Positions 1 to 10,601 of a DNA stretch of 64,000 nt are shown here, one piece after another; position 1 is the stretch's first letter, and each line of letters opens with the position of its first letter. Location of the stretch: positions 2,174,501-2,238,500 of the forward strand of contig NC_092617.1 in NCBI RefSeq assembly GCF_047663525.1, given 5' to 3'. A model generated the notes under the pieces. The model was not told the DNA's origin. It made no database searches and saw nothing but the letters and a program-made list of their open reading frames with translations. Source of the DNA: Anas platyrhynchos. Its lineage: Eukaryota > Chordata > Aves > Anseriformes > Anatidae. The position numbers and the translations under genes were made by a program.

Positions 1-985
1 TAATTGGCTTCTCGTGGGCTCATCAGCAAAGCAACCAGAGTGGTGATTATAATACCTTGGGCTAGGCCTCTGCTGCTGAGCTGGGCTGGGCTCCTGGGAC
101 ATGAGAAAACACATTTTAAAAAGTCCCATGAAGCAGAGAGACAGCTGTTCCCAGGAGCAACTCCTCTGCACAACGCAGCAGGAAAGAGACACAGAGGCAC
201 AGACACAGAGAGAAGAAAAGGAGAGAGGGACTGAAGCCAGTTGGCAGTGGGAGGATGCTGAGAGCTGCCTGCAGGAGAAACATGCACAGCCTTTGACAAG
301 GTAAGGGTCTGGCTGCAGGGCCATACAGCTGCAGGTCCTGGAAGGGTCTCCTGCTGGGTCTTGTTTCTGGGAGGGCAGTGGGCAATGCAGTAGGCTCTGA
401 GAGTCCTGCTGGGTTGCAGTGCGAGGTGAGGAAGTCTGGCAGAAGCCCCTTGGAGTGTTATAACCCAGCTGCCCCTGGTCAGATAAGACAGGGGTGGCTA
501 GAACACTGCAGGAGTGCAGCTAGGATATTGGCACACGCAAGCTTGCAGATATCCAACTCTGTCTGTGGGGCATCCTCCTGGGCTGCAGGCTTCCCTCCGG
601 CAGGTTGCAGCTCTCTCGTGGCTTCCTTGTGTTATCCAGGTGCCCCAAGGAGAAGACACCTCCTTGCTAAGGACATGTCCGTGCTGCTGGATGGCTGTCT
701 GTGGGCAGCTGGTTTGAGGCTTCTGCACTCCTATCTAGGAGGCAAGAGCTGAGATCCTGATCACACACCTGGAGATAAGGTGAGGATTCTGTCCATCTGC
801 CTTTTGAGTCGGGCTTCTCTGCTCTCAGCTGTCTCCAGTTTCTTCTCATGCCCAAGCTCACTGCTAGGCAGATCTGCTCTGCTGAGTCTTCACCAAGGGA
901 CAGTCCTTTTGCCTCCTGGCATCCGCAGGATTTCACCAGGAGCACACATATAAAGTCACAGCGTTTGACCATCCAATAATTCACC
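1..985 (+). repeat. OR-upstream spacer module, direct copy of 63.1-64.0 kb
   Basis: This stretch matches 63106-64000 in the same orientation almost base for base. Shared landmarks are the CTCATCAGC start, AAAAAGTCCCATGAAGCAGA near 120, the purine-rich GAGACACAGAGGCACAGA near 190, and GGAGATAAGGTGAGGATTCTG near 770. A shorter related block lies upstream of the OR at 34904 (32900-33250) and its inverted copy (57960-58380). The open frames here are not conserved as proteins between copies and look incidental. I read it as duplicated intergenic spacer. Whether it holds a 5' non-coding OR exon cannot be decided from sequence alone. Confidence 0.7.
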
Positions 986-1330
986 TAAGTGTTACAGGGG
1001 CAACCGAATAACATTAAAGCAAGTAAAACACTGCAGCTCTGCTCTGCATTCAGATGAGCTGTTTGCAAGAAAATTCTGCAAACTTATTGACTTGACAAGT
1101 GGACTGAACTCGAGTTTCCCCCATGTTCCTGATTCCCTCCTGCTGCAGGTAGGACTCCTCTGCAGCACATAGAGGCCCCTGTGCCCAGTGCCAGTCTCAG
1201 CCAGCACCAGCCACAACTCGAGCAGGAGAGCTGCAGAAAGGTTCTGCTGCAAAGAGAGAGGCTCTGTTTGGGGGTTCTCTATGACTTGTAATAAGTTTTC
1301 CTCATCCAAATCAGTTCTAACTTTGTTCTA

Positions 1331-1348
1331 CCTTTTTCTCTCCAACAG
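1331..1348 (+). other. Splice acceptor upstream of OR coding exon
   Basis: A pyrimidine tract, CCTTTTTCTCTCCAACAG, ends in AG 13 bases before the ATG at 1362. OR genes usually have one or more 5' UTR exons and an acceptor just upstream of the single coding exon, so this is the likely intron 3' end. No donor or 5' exon could be identified. Confidence 0.6.
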
Positions 1349-1361
1349 AGAATGTCAGAAA

Positions 1362-2303
1362 ATGCCCAACATCAGCTCTGTGAGCGAGTTCCTGCTGCTG
1401 GCATTTGCAGACACGCGCGAGCTGCAGCTCCTGCACTTCGCGCTCTTCCTGGGCATCTACCTGGCTGCCCTCCTGGGCAACGGCCTCATCCTCAGTGCCG
1501 TAGCCTGCCACCACCGCCTCCACACCCCCATGTACTTCTTCCTCCTCAACCTCGCCCTCCTCGACCTGGGATGCATCTCCACCACTCTGCCCAAAGCCAT
1601 GGCCATATCCCTCTGGGACACTAGGGCCATCTCCTATCAAGGCTGTGCTGCTCAGGTCTTCTTTATAGCCTTCTTCATTGGAGCAGAGTATTCCCTTCTC
1701 ACTGTCATGGCCTACGACCGCTACGTTGCCATCTGCAAGCCCCTGCACTACGGGAGCCTCCTGGGCAGCAGAGCTTGTGCCCAGATGGCAGCAGCTGCCT
1801 GGGCCAGTGGCTTTTTCCATGGTGTCCTGCACACGGCCAACACATTTTCCCTGCCCCTCTGCCACGGCAATGCTGTGGACCAGTTCTTCTGTGAAATCCC
1901 CCACATCCTCAAGCTCTCCTGCTCAGATGCTTATCTCAGGGAAGCTGGTCTTCTAGTCGTTAGTGCATGTTTAGCATTTGGTTGTTTTGCATTCATTGTG
2001 CTGTCCTATGTTCAGATCTTCAGGGCAGTGCTGAGGATGCCCTTTGAACAGGGCCGGCACAAAGCCTTTTCCACGTGCCTCCCTCACCTGGCTGTGGTCT
2101 CGCTTTTTCTCAGCACTGGCATTTTTGCCTACCTGAAGCCTAAATCAATCTCTTCCCCATCCCTGGATCTGCTGGTGTCACTTCTGTACTCAGTGGTACC
2201 TCCAGCAGTGAACCCCCTCATTTACAGCATGAGGAACCAGGAGCTCAAACAGGCAGTGAGGAAACTGTTTTTGTATGTGCTTATTAAACATCAATATTGT
2301 TAA
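1362..2303 (+). CDS. Olfactory receptor, OR14-like (gamma-c), intact
   Basis: A single-exon odorant receptor of 313 residues, the usual length. It is a class A GPCR expected in olfactory neuron cilia, coupling to the olfactory G protein. Visible marks are an N-glycosylation site NIS at residue 3, GN in TM1 (39-40), PMYFFL at 56-61, a conserved Cys at 95, MAYDRYVAIC at 116-125 ending TM3, Cys 167, 177 and 187 in the second extracellular loop, KAFSTCLPHL at 234-243 before TM6, and NPLIYSMRNQELK from 284 in TM7. The open frame runs on upstream to 1188 but holds no ATG that fits an OR; MPNISSVSEF at 1362 matches the starts of the other ORs here and follows a splice acceptor. The C-terminus, KLFLYVLIKHQYC, is shared in form only with the OR at 55584-56525. 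The ligand is unknown. OR14-like naming is from family resemblance, not a search. Confidence 0.93.
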   Translation: MPNISSVSEFLLLAFADTRELQLLHFALFLGIYLAALLGNGLILSAVACHHRLHTPMYFFLLNLALLDLGCISTTLPKAMAISLWDTRAISYQGCAAQVFFIAFFIGAEYSLLTVMAYDRYVAICKPLHYGSLLGSRACAQMAAAAWASGFFHGVLHTANTFSLPLCHGNAVDQFFCEIPHILKLSCSDAYLREAGLLVVSACLAFGCFAFIVLSYVQIFRAVLRMPFEQGRHKAFSTCLPHLAVVSLFLSTGIFAYLKPKSISSPSLDLLVSLLYSVVPPAVNPLIYSMRNQELKQAVRKLFLYVLIKHQYC

Positions 2304-2427
2304 TATTATTGTGATTTTTATCATATTATTTTTATCCTTAGTATTATTATCATATTGTAAACATTAATAATAATCCTGTCAGGACTACTATTGTATTTGA
2401 GAAACGAACATGACAGATTTTCATATC

Positions 2428-2439
2428 TTTTTTTTTTTC

Positions 2440-2472
<33 letters not shown>

Positions 2473-2473
2473 T
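2428..2473 (+). repeat. Poly-T followed by (ATT)n microsatellite
   Basis: A run of about 20 T broken by one C passes into about eight ATT units in the OR 3' flank. The inverted copy near 55.4-55.55 kb has scattered ATT/AAT units but no long poly-T, so the tract has changed length since the duplication. Confidence 0.9.
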
Positions 2474-2489
2474 TCATAACTTCTGATAT

Positions 2490-5400
2490 TGGTTTAATTT
2501 ATTTAGTAATTTTTTACTTTGAGTACATCTTCTAATCAACCTATTGAACTAGGTATCCTCTCTAGGTATAGACAATAAAGCAGACAGCATAAATTCACTG
2601 GTCTGAGCTGCCATCTCTTCCAATCCCCTCTGGAGCTGGGAGAGCAGCCCCAGCATGCAGGAGGGGCTCGGGGCCAAGAGCCCAGCTGCCACATGGAAGA
2701 ACAGCCCCGGTGGCCCTCGGGGCTGCCCCTCACTGCCCGCTGGGCTCTGCCTCTCTGCTGCCTTTGGATCGGGGCTGCTGCTTCCCTGGAGCCATGGCCA
2801 CGGCCAGCAGCAGGACGTGGCCTTGTCACTGCTGCTCTCTTTTGGCTTCCACATTGTGCTTCTTTTTTTCTGGGTAAGCCCTGATATCTTGTGTACATTG
2901 GTGACAGTCCTGTTCTCTCTGCCGTGGCTTTCCTGTAGCTACAGGCAGCAGCAGGCACTGTGCAGCCCTGGGTCACAGGTGGCTTCCCTGCTAGCACCAC
3001 AGTAACAAATGGGGTTTTATTTGGGACTTCCTGTAGTGAAGAATATAGACTTGAATTCCAAGGGAAGCCTGTGAGGGACCAAGGGCCAGACCAAGAGCTT
3101 TATGGCAGCACCTGACAAGAACTGGTCTTGGTCTCATCCGCATGGCACTGCCCCCCTGCAGTGGGGCTCATGGCCACTGTCAGCCTGGAGAGGAATCTGG
3201 AGCTGCCAGGAGATGTCAGGGGATCTGCAGGGAGAACATGCAATGCTGAGTTGGTAGGGATTAGAACCTCATAAAATTAATGGCCATCCAAAGAAGAGTT
3301 TGGTAAAGAAAAAGGGGAATCTGAGGAGTCCATGGGGTAAGGACAGCCCTGCCATGGCAGGAGTGGTGGTGATGTGCCAGCGGACAAAGACCTTTAAGAG
3401 TGTAGAGTAATTGAGGATAACCTTCTTGAGGCCTCATGGACCAGGTCTGGTGCAGCACTCACCTGCCCTTTGTGCCCTCAGAGACACTCCATGGCCCTGC
3501 CCAGCACTGCCCTGTGCTGCTGAGCCATCAGGGCACATGGAAAGGGGCTCAGCAGCAGAGATCCCCATGGAGTTGGGTCTGCTGCCCACCCTGAGCAGCA
3601 CGGGCAGGGGGAAGACCCGCAGGGGTCCCAGGGCACCACAGCCCCTGGCTCTCACAGCAGCACCGCCAGCTCGGGGCCCTGCAAGGAGCACTGGGCAGGA
3701 AGCAGCAATAGCTGGCCAGGCCAGCACGGACACACTGCCCTGGGCAAGGCTCTCTGGGAGCAGGGATGGCCCTGGGGAAGAGCAGGGCAGCATTGCTGGG
3801 CCTGCACTGATGGGGAAAGGGGAAAGGGAAAGCTCTTTGTGCAGGCCCCTGCTCGGGGCAGGCTGCTCTGTGGCTGGGCCAGGCCTCTTGTGCTGGCCTG
3901 GGGAGCGGGGCTGGCCCTGCGGGGCACAGGCACTGTGTGCTGGGGATCTGCCAGGCAAGAGAGCAGGGCTCCTGCAGCTTCACGGACCTCCATCTCCTGG
4001 CACCACGGACACCTCCTTGCTCCATGCATGCAGCAGATAAACACCTATCGGCCACCTGCTTTCTCTTCTTCTAGACGAATTGGGGACAGAATAGCAAAAC
4101 CAAGTAAAACTCACAAATTGTGAGCCACAGAAGGTCCTGATGCTGTGCAAGAAGTGCTCAAAAACAGCAACCACAACTGTGGGTGACCATCACTGATCAT
4201 AAAACCAAAACACAGTACCACAAGGGGCTCCTTTGCAGAGAGTAACTCCGTCCCACCAATAGCCAGTACAGAACCCTTTATGGACAAGAAGACTCCCTCC
4301 GAGCTCTCGAAAGAGCCAGGAAGGTGAGAATAACACCAGGAAAATTGGGGAAGCCCAGAGGCCCTTCTGAAGGGTCACTGAGTGCCACCTGAGAGGCAGT
4401 GCTGGGCAGTGGGGAGGGCCAGGAGAAAGACTTGTGAGAAGGCTGTGAGAAACAGAGACACTCAGGGCTTTAGCACTTGTCTGTGGGTGGACTAGGAAGA
4501 CGAGGTCACTCCTGAGACTGGGGCAGGGCTGAAGGTCCCTGCGTGAAGCTGGACTGATGGAGGCACACCTTGCATGTGTGCCTCAGCCTGGGAGCAGGGG
4601 CCTGCCTGTGGTGCGGGATGGCTGGGCTGTGCTCAGCCATGCCCCAGGAGATGACCTTGCTCTCTTCCTCCCCACCACTCCCCACACGGGGCGGGCCCTC
4701 AGCAAACACCCCTGAGCCTGGAGATGCACCAACCTGCTGCAGTGAGGTGCCACTACTGCAGGGGAAGAGGGGAGGCTTGGAGAGACCCGTGGGGCCTGTG
4801 GGCAAGAGTGGTGTGGCCTGGGGAAGTGAGTGGAAAAGTTACCCTTATCCTGGGTAACTTATCCTGGGAAAAGTTACCCTGGAGCCATAGGAGCCATTCT
4901 GGAAAGAAAACTTGTAGGCAGGAATCGCACTTTTGTGATGGTGCAGAGCTGCTGGGCACATTGTGCAGTGTTCTCTGATGGACTTTTGTGTCCTTTTCCA
5001 TCGTGTATTCAGTGCCAATATTCTCAGGAATAGAGTAGCCAACGGAGCACTGACAGATAGTCTAAGATCATGCAAGGCATCATAAACATGCCCCTAAAAA
5101 GATAACTGATATGGGGAAATCAGGAGAAGCCTGGCCAGGAGAAATGTGAGATTGAGAGGAGGGAATAGGGGCTTGGCCAGCTGAAATTAAGGATTTTGTA
5201 GAAGTAAGAGGGTTCAGGTTATGCTGATGCGGCTGTAACTGTGACTTTAAATAGTCATACAAGGCTATTCCCCAGCTTCAACCTGTAAACTAAATTCCTA
5301 AGCATAAATGCTACTAAAAGCACCCTGACAGGAATCCACTACTCTAATGACTGACCTCAACGTATCCCTTGAAGACACAACTCAGCCCATAGCCGCTTCC

Positions 5401-5510
5401 CCTAGCTCTTACACTCTTAATTACTCTTATCTCTGCCCTTTATACTAGCAATTACAATGGTCTATTTAATACTAGAAAACTGCTTAAGAGACCTAAACAA
5501 AACCCTTACC
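2490..5510 (+). repeat. OR 3'-flank module, copy 1
   Basis: About 3 kb after the OR recurs inverted at about 52171-55440 and, without its 3.2-4.1 kb middle part, in direct orientation at 37850-40220. Landmarks are CCACATTGTGCTTCTTTTT near 2850, a GC-rich block of 3430-4010 with several long antisense frames, and GGAGCCATAGGAGCCATTCT near 4880. The long frames within 3434-4055 are kept in the 54-kb copy, but so is all the surrounding DNA; they start and stop at unrelated places and resemble no protein I know. No gene is called. The last 170 bases (5340-5510) are rich in CCTAA/CTTAA motifs. Confidence 0.75.
2574..2579 (+). other. Candidate polyadenylation signal for the OR at 1362
   Basis: AATAAA lies in GACAATAAAGCAG, about 270 bases after the OR stop. 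It is kept in the inverted copy of the OR 3' flank (CTTTATTGTC near 55331) and in altered form at about 37888. Conservation in copies fits a real 3' end, but the signal is short and common. Confidence 0.45.
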
Positions 5511-5514
5511 CCAA

Positions 5515-6035
5515 ATGAATGTGAGGGGCCATGGATCTGATCAGCTTGTGGGCCACGAGGAGGAGATGGGTGAGAATGCTCTGAGGAGCTCAGCTCTGCC
5601 TCATCGTCTCCTGTTCCAGCATGAGGAATATGACTGTGGCATGGACTGTGAGGTCACTTCTGTCTCTGCACTTGATAGGGCAGCAGCAGGAACGTGACAC
5701 AGAAAGGGACTGGGAGGTCACTTGTGTCTGGAGGTGGCAGGTCAGCCTTGACTTCTCCCTGGGATCTGCATTTTTGGGCTGACATGTGGCAGTGGCCCTG
5801 CTAGGCCAGCAGAAGGCACCTGCTTGGCATGCTGACTGGGGGATCCCCTCTGCCTCCAGACCCAGGAGGACCCAGGCAGAAAGAAGGCCCCCATATGGGT
5901 TGTCCTGTCCCTTCTTCCTGAGTACATGACTGGGCAGCAGCAGGCACAAGGCTTGGCTGTGTCTAGCCAAGAAGCTGCAAGGCCAGCAGAAGGGCCGTGG
6001 CTTGGAAGTTGCTGGTGAGGTGAGCTGCATTTCAT
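5515..6035 (-). repeat. GTGACCTCACAGTCCC repeat module, copy a
   Basis: One of five copies of a unit with internal repeats of the form AGAAGTGACCTCACAGTCCC (read on the minus strand), followed by a part that translates like CWPSRATATCQPK in every copy. The others are 9990-10600 (+), 13860-14310 (+), 51525-52170 (+) and 61131-61735 (-). The upstream end is cut near 6035 by a deletion relative to the 51.5-kb copy. No known repeat family was recognised. The frames in it differ in start and stop between copies and are not called as genes. Confidence 0.7.
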
Positions 6036-6350
6036 TTTTGAACCTCATTCTCCTATTGCTGTTGATCCAGGGTGACTTCTTTGGAGACCTTCATTGGGAG
6101 GAAGAGCAGAGTGTGCTGGTCTGACACCTCCACTGCCAGCAGTGGTCTTTGTCTCTGTAACTGCAGCCCAGCCCAGCACATGTAACCCTTTCTAAGACAT
6201 GTCAGGGGTTCCTTACAAAAATTAAATAAATAAATAAAACTAAACTAAACTAAACTAAACTAAACTAAAATAAAATAAAATTTGAAATGACCATTGGGAT
6301 CTGAGAAATTCTAAATGAATCTTAGTAGACAACTGGGCTTCCATAGTCTC
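6036..6350 (-). repeat. Spacer paired inverted with 50.28-50.61 kb, with AAACT/AAAAT microsatellite
   Basis: This block reads, reversed, as 50280-50610; for example ACCACTGCTGGCAGTGGAGG on one strand or the other, and the GATCCAATGGTCATTTCT/AAATGACCATTGGGATCT match. Inside it, 6216-6282 is a pentanucleotide tract of about six AAACT units flanked by AAAT and AAAAT units. The partner tract at 50.31-50.40 kb is pure TTTTA. Confidence 0.75.
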
Positions 6351-6633
6351 TCTTGGGTCTTCCATGGAAAACTGAGGAAGAAAATTAAAGGAAATATATG
6401 TTCATTGGCTGTAGCTGTACCCATGAGCTTGGCCTCTTTTGGGAAATTGTTCCCTTCCAGCCACGGAAAACTCAATTGATGTGAAAAGAGCTGCCCAGTT
6501 AATAGAGTAGGGCAAAGTTCTACTTCCTGTGCTATAGATGCAGAAGGCAAAAAGAATTGCATTGTGCCTGACACTACTCTGGGACGTGTAACCCAGGTCA
6601 GGCAACTTTACCTTAGTGCTGACAAGTCCATCA

Positions 6634-7002
6634 CTAAAGCACGCTACCAAGTTCTACACCTACCCCTTGGCTCTCCAGTCGATGACCCAGCTCATGGATG
6701 GTAATCAGGGAGTCTTGGTTAGCGTGACGCTGCCTCAGGTCCTCCACCATGGTAGCCATTGGCACCTGCTGTTCTTCAGCCCTCAGCAAACCCTCAACAG
6801 AAAGATTCTGTGGAAGGCCAAGCAAGGTAGACAACTGGTTCATGTCCTTCGTCTCCAAGGCAGCTCTGCCAAAGCCCCACTGGTGGTGCCCTCTTGGAAC
6901 TTTGAAGTGCCCTCTCCTGAAGCAGTCTACACAGAGGATGCACATAGGCTCTGGGCCAGTCCCAGTTGCGTGTGTGATATATGGAGTAATAATTTGTGTC
7001 AA
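6634..7002 (-). pseudogene. ERVL-like pol fragment (protease to reverse transcriptase start), broken
   Basis: On the minus strand this frame gives residues such as ETKDMNQLSTLLGLPQ and DSLITIHELGHRLESQG. These parallel the plus-strand ERVL-like remnant at 31590-31920 (EDTKQLSTLPTLSQ, DSLSPIYELVHRLESHG). It is thus a short piece of the same pol region, just before the reverse transcriptase. It lacks all catalytic motifs and ends where a separate plus-strand ERV tail begins (about 6975). Confidence 0.6.
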
Positions 7003-7397
7003 GAAGATGGTTGATATAAAGAAGGGGTAGATATGAGAGTGTGGCCATGGGAGTCGGCAAGCCCCATGGTTGATGACACCATCAGACTCTTAAGGATGAG
7101 GCCATCAGGAATGTAAAAGAGTTCAGTGGGAACAAAGAAGTGTGAAATGTGTTCATCTGATTTGTGTCAAATGGAACAATGTTTGGGCAGCATGGTATGA
7201 GGAATGTGACCTTCTGTTTTGCATACCCTTGTAAAACCACAAGTCTAAGAAAAACGGAGTGGTTAATGTATATAGTTGTTGTATCTTGCAAAGGAATGTT
7301 TTAGCAGTTCATGTCAATAGAGATCTTTAAGGTGTTACATATGGAGTGGTAATTCTTGTTGAGAAAATGGTTGATATTAATAAAGAAGGGGGAGATT
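6975..7397 (+). mobile_element. ERV 3' internal end and U3 start, tandemly duplicated
   Basis: The segment ATATGGAGTAATAATTTGTG..., a purine tract GAAGGGGTAGA, then GTGTGGCCATGGGAGTCGG (6978-7160) is repeated about 360 bases later as ATATGGAGTGGTAATTCTTG..., GAAGGGGGAGA, then TGTGGCCATGGGGGTTGG (7339-7520). A purine tract followed by TG... is the layout of a retroviral polypurine tract and LTR start. The first copy breaks off before a TATA box; the second continues into a fuller LTR. Confidence 0.5.
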
Positions 7398-8730
7398 TGT
7401 GAATGTGGCCATGGGGGTTGGAAAGCCCCATGGTTGAGATAACATTAGACTCTTAACGACGAGGCCATCAGGAATATAAAAAAGTTTAGAGGGAACAAAG
7501 AAGGGTGATTCAGGAGACTTCATGCAGTCCCTGGTTTCTTGTTCTCCAGATGGTTCTCTTGTTCTCCAGCCATTAAGGCATGGATGTTTCTGGGTGTTTG
7601 CTCTTGTTGTTACATTCAAAGTTGTTTGACCAATGAAAAGTTGTTTTGAAAAGAACTGCTGTGGGGTGAAGGCTATAAGAGGGGAGCCTGCCCTCAAGAA
7701 AGAGGAAGAAAAAGAAAAAAAGGCAACACAATGAAGTTACATCAATAAAGAAGCAGGAAAAGGAAGTGAAGAGGAACAGGCTGACAGAATGGAGACCAGG
7801 ACGGGAACAGGCACATTGATTGCCTCATGAAGATAGGTTCGGCCAAAGTCAGCAAACTGCTCAGAGAAGCTCGTACAGAAAGTCGCTGGAAATGGGTGTA
7901 CCAGAGCTGGAGAGAAGCTCGAGCTGAGAGAAGCAGAGCCGTGCACACAACTGCCTCTCACTGGTCAGCAGTTGCGCATTATGGGGAATCATACAACCTT
8001 AGGAACAAAGACTGTCTTAGTAACCTTACAGCTCATTCTCCTTATTAACAATCGGACATTTTATAAGCCTGAAACATGGGACCAAGCTGAGGTCAAGGTG
8101 TGGGACTCCGCAACTAAAAATGGCAAGGTTGCAGTGGGATTGCTCGGCACCTGGCAAGCAATCTCTGAGGCCTTAAAGAGCCCTGTGGGACCACAGTCAG
8201 AAACGTGTGGTACAGCCATCGAAGGCTTTTGCTGTTCCGCCCCCTGTTGACCTGAACGTGCCTTTTGACCCACGCCTATTGGCCTTGAAAAGGAGATGGA
8301 TATGTTTTTCTTTGATCTCGGAAGAATGGGATACATAAGGCCCAAAGACCAAGTTGCTTGACAAAATGAAGCGAGACATATTGTTCAAAAGGAATGGAAA
8401 ATGGACACTGTAAAGTCATGGAACTTAAAGGATTGCTTGTTACCTCTTCTGAATGTGCATATGTATAGGCGTACTTGATTTTTGTAAGTTATAGAACTTA
8501 AAGGATTGTTTGTTACCTTTCCTGATTGTACGTATGTATAGGCATACTTGGGTTATGTATGTAAAAGCCATGTTCTATATGTTTAGAATGTTTGATGTTC
8601 GTGTGTGCATGTTGGTGTAACGTAGACTCCCCTCACACCCAGCGTTGTTTACTTGCCTTTTATACATTTTAGAAATATTTGTTTTATAAATATTACAAAA
8701 CTCAGATTGATTTGAGACTTCATTTCTAAC
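7398..8730 (+). mobile_element. ERV LTR plus following internal or second LTR sequence
   Basis: From TGTGAATGTGGCC at 7398 the sequence has LTR marks: CCAAT at 7630, a TATA-like TATAAGAG at 7674, and AATAAA at 7744. The LTR end is not clear; it lies near 7965-7990. A 92-residue frame at 7972-8250 (with AVGLLGTWQAISEALK) could be a gag start but is not recognised with confidence. From about 8410 (TGTAAAGTCATGG) to TTCTAACA at 8729 may be a further LTR; it holds two 73-bp tandem copies of a block starting GAACTTAAAGGATTG (8421 and 8494). The duplicated spacer resumes at about 8734, so 7.4-8.73 kb is an insertion in that module. Confidence 0.45.
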
Positions 8731-8733
8731 ACT

Positions 8734-9689
8734 CATGAGCCCACGAATCTCAGACAGTCAGAGACAATTGAAGACATGTCTCCAGAAGTCCAAGTCAGAG
8801 GCAAGATTCCTCCAGTGTCCCCCTGAGGGCCAGCACTGACACAGCGTCCCTTGGAGCTCGTTAGAGCAGAACACTGAAAGCAGTGAGGACAAGGAGACAG
8901 AGGCACTGTGAAGGTGACACTGATGTGTAGGAAAAGTGGATGTGTGTCACCAAGCACAAGGGTCAGGCCTTGACTCCCAACTCAAGGAAGGGAGTTCTTT
9001 CCCTTCACACCTTGCTTAGGGCTCTTCCTGGGACACTGGAAGATGGGGATGTGCATTGCAAAGTGCAAGACAATGGTATGACCCCTGCCTGCTTCATGGG
9101 TGGGCGAGGAGTTAATTAGGCTCTGTTGCTTTAGTGATTAGCTTTCTCCTCAAAGGCTTTAGTGGCAGAGACAATAGCCATAGCAATGGACACAAATATC
9201 TCACAAGGCAGCTCTCTAGGAAGCTGGCCTGCTTCCTGGTGAGCGGACACCACTGCTCGTATGGCATCCCTCGTGGTGCCCTGGCCCTCCTCCTCCTGGG
9301 CACTGCTCACTCAGCAGGGTCCCAGTCTGCCCTGTTGTGTGGGATTCCTCTTCCTCTGGTGCAGTACTGGGTTCTTCTCTTTTTAAACGTCAAGAGGTTT
9401 CTGTAGGCAAAATCCTGCAACTTCTTGAGGTTCACCCACAATGATGCTCCATTCTGTCAGCTCTTCATGTCTGCAAACAAACAGTTCAACCTTCATGTGA
9501 TTGCACTCTCTCTGAGAAGACAGAAGCATCAGCAGCTGCAGGAAACTTTGAATAACGCAAGTGTAACCATTTGAACAGCATTGCAGCACAGGATCAGAGA
9601 AGGGTAGGGGATGGAAGGCTGCCAGGTCCCACATTTGCTGCACTTCCTTCTCATGCATGCTGTCAGTTTGTCTGGAGCTGTGTCCTGAG
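8734..9689 (-). repeat. Spacer module paired inverted with 62.0-63.12 kb
   Basis: Read reversed, this equals 62010-63125, including the block around CCCTGAGGGCCAGCACTGACA (8820-8840) and the stretch near 9230-9400 that faces 62280-62460. The same order (spacer, CR1 piece, GTGACC module) holds in both arms. No gene is seen. Confidence 0.75.
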
Positions 9690-9890
9690 TGTTACAGGGC
9701 TGTGCAGGTCAAAATTAGAAGGGCCAAAGCCCAGGTGGAGCTCAGTCTGTCTATGACTCTCAAAGACAATAAACACTGCTTATAGAAATACTTTAAATAC
9801 AAGAGGAATAAGGAGAAACATAATTCTTTATTCGGGGTGGGGGAAATCTGGTAATGATCTAGAGACAAGATAAAGGCTGAGTTAATTAAT
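9690..9890 (+). mobile_element. CR1 LINE fragment (ORF2, before the RT fingers)
   Basis: Translation gives KIRRAKAQVELSLSMTLKDN, which parallels KIRKAKARLELNLATAVKDN in the better CR1 at 28.68-28.74 kb and continues colinearly for about 60 codons with stops. The equivalent piece in the inverted arm is 61860-61980. Confidence 0.6.
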
Positions 9891-9989
9891 TCCTTCTTTT
9901 CCTCTGACCCTAGCAGATGGACCAGTTGTTCCCCTGGACGTTTCTTCCCCTTCATGGCCAGAGCCAACATTCCAGGGCACGCTTCGTGG

Positions 9990-10600
9990 GTGTTTCTCCT
10001 CTCCTGCTTTTTCCTACTACCACAGAAATCTTCATCAAGGTGGAAACCACTCCTGAAGTAGGCATCCCAACCCAGCAGGCTCCTTGCGGCCTGTCAGCCA
10101 ACCAGACACAAGTCACCTCAGCAGCAGCTTCCAAGCCAGGGGCCTGCTGCTGGCCTTGCAGCTTCTTGTGGAGACACAGCCAAGCCTTGTGCCTGCTGCT
10201 GCCCACTCATGGACTCAAGCAGAAGGGACAGGACAACCCATGTGGGGGCCTTCTTTCTGCCTGGGTCGTCCTGGGTCTGGAGGCAGAGGGGATCCCCCAG
10301 TCAGCATGCCAAGCAGGTGCCTTCTGCTGGCCTAGCAGGGCCACTGCCAGATGTCAGCCCAAAAGTGCAGATCCCAGGGAGAAGTCAAGGCTGACCTACC
10401 ACCTCCAGACACAAGTGACCTCACAGTCCCTTTCTGTGACACGTTTTCCTGCTGCTGCCCTATGAAGTGCAGAGACAGAAGTGACCTCACAGTCACTGCC
10501 ACAGTCACATTCCTGCTGCTGGGGCAGCAGATGCTGAGGCAGAGCAGAGCTCCTCAGAGCATTCCCACACATCTCCTCCTTGTGGCTCACAAATGATCAG
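9990..10600 (+). repeat. GTGACCTCACAGTCCC repeat module, copy b
   Basis: A near-full copy of the five-copy module, from GGTGGAAACCACTCCTGAAG (10040) to the CACAAATGATCAGGTCAC end. Two inner blocks of ACAAGTGACCTCACAGTCCC type occur at 10411 and 10477. It pairs inverted with 61131-61735 and lies next to a CR1 3' end. Confidence 0.75.
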
Positions 10601-10601
10601 G

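Noticed and set aside
1317-1904. Antisense frame opposite the OR at 1362 (also seen opposite the 34904 and 55584 genes)
   Set aside because: It is a shadow of the OR codon pattern on the other strand; it has no independent support.
3434-4055. Overlapping long frames on both strands in the GC-rich block (also at 53.9-54.5 kb)
   Set aside because: They are kept only because the whole module is duplicated. Starts and stops differ, no motif is recognised, and several overlapping frames are open at once, as expected from GC-rich DNA with few stops.
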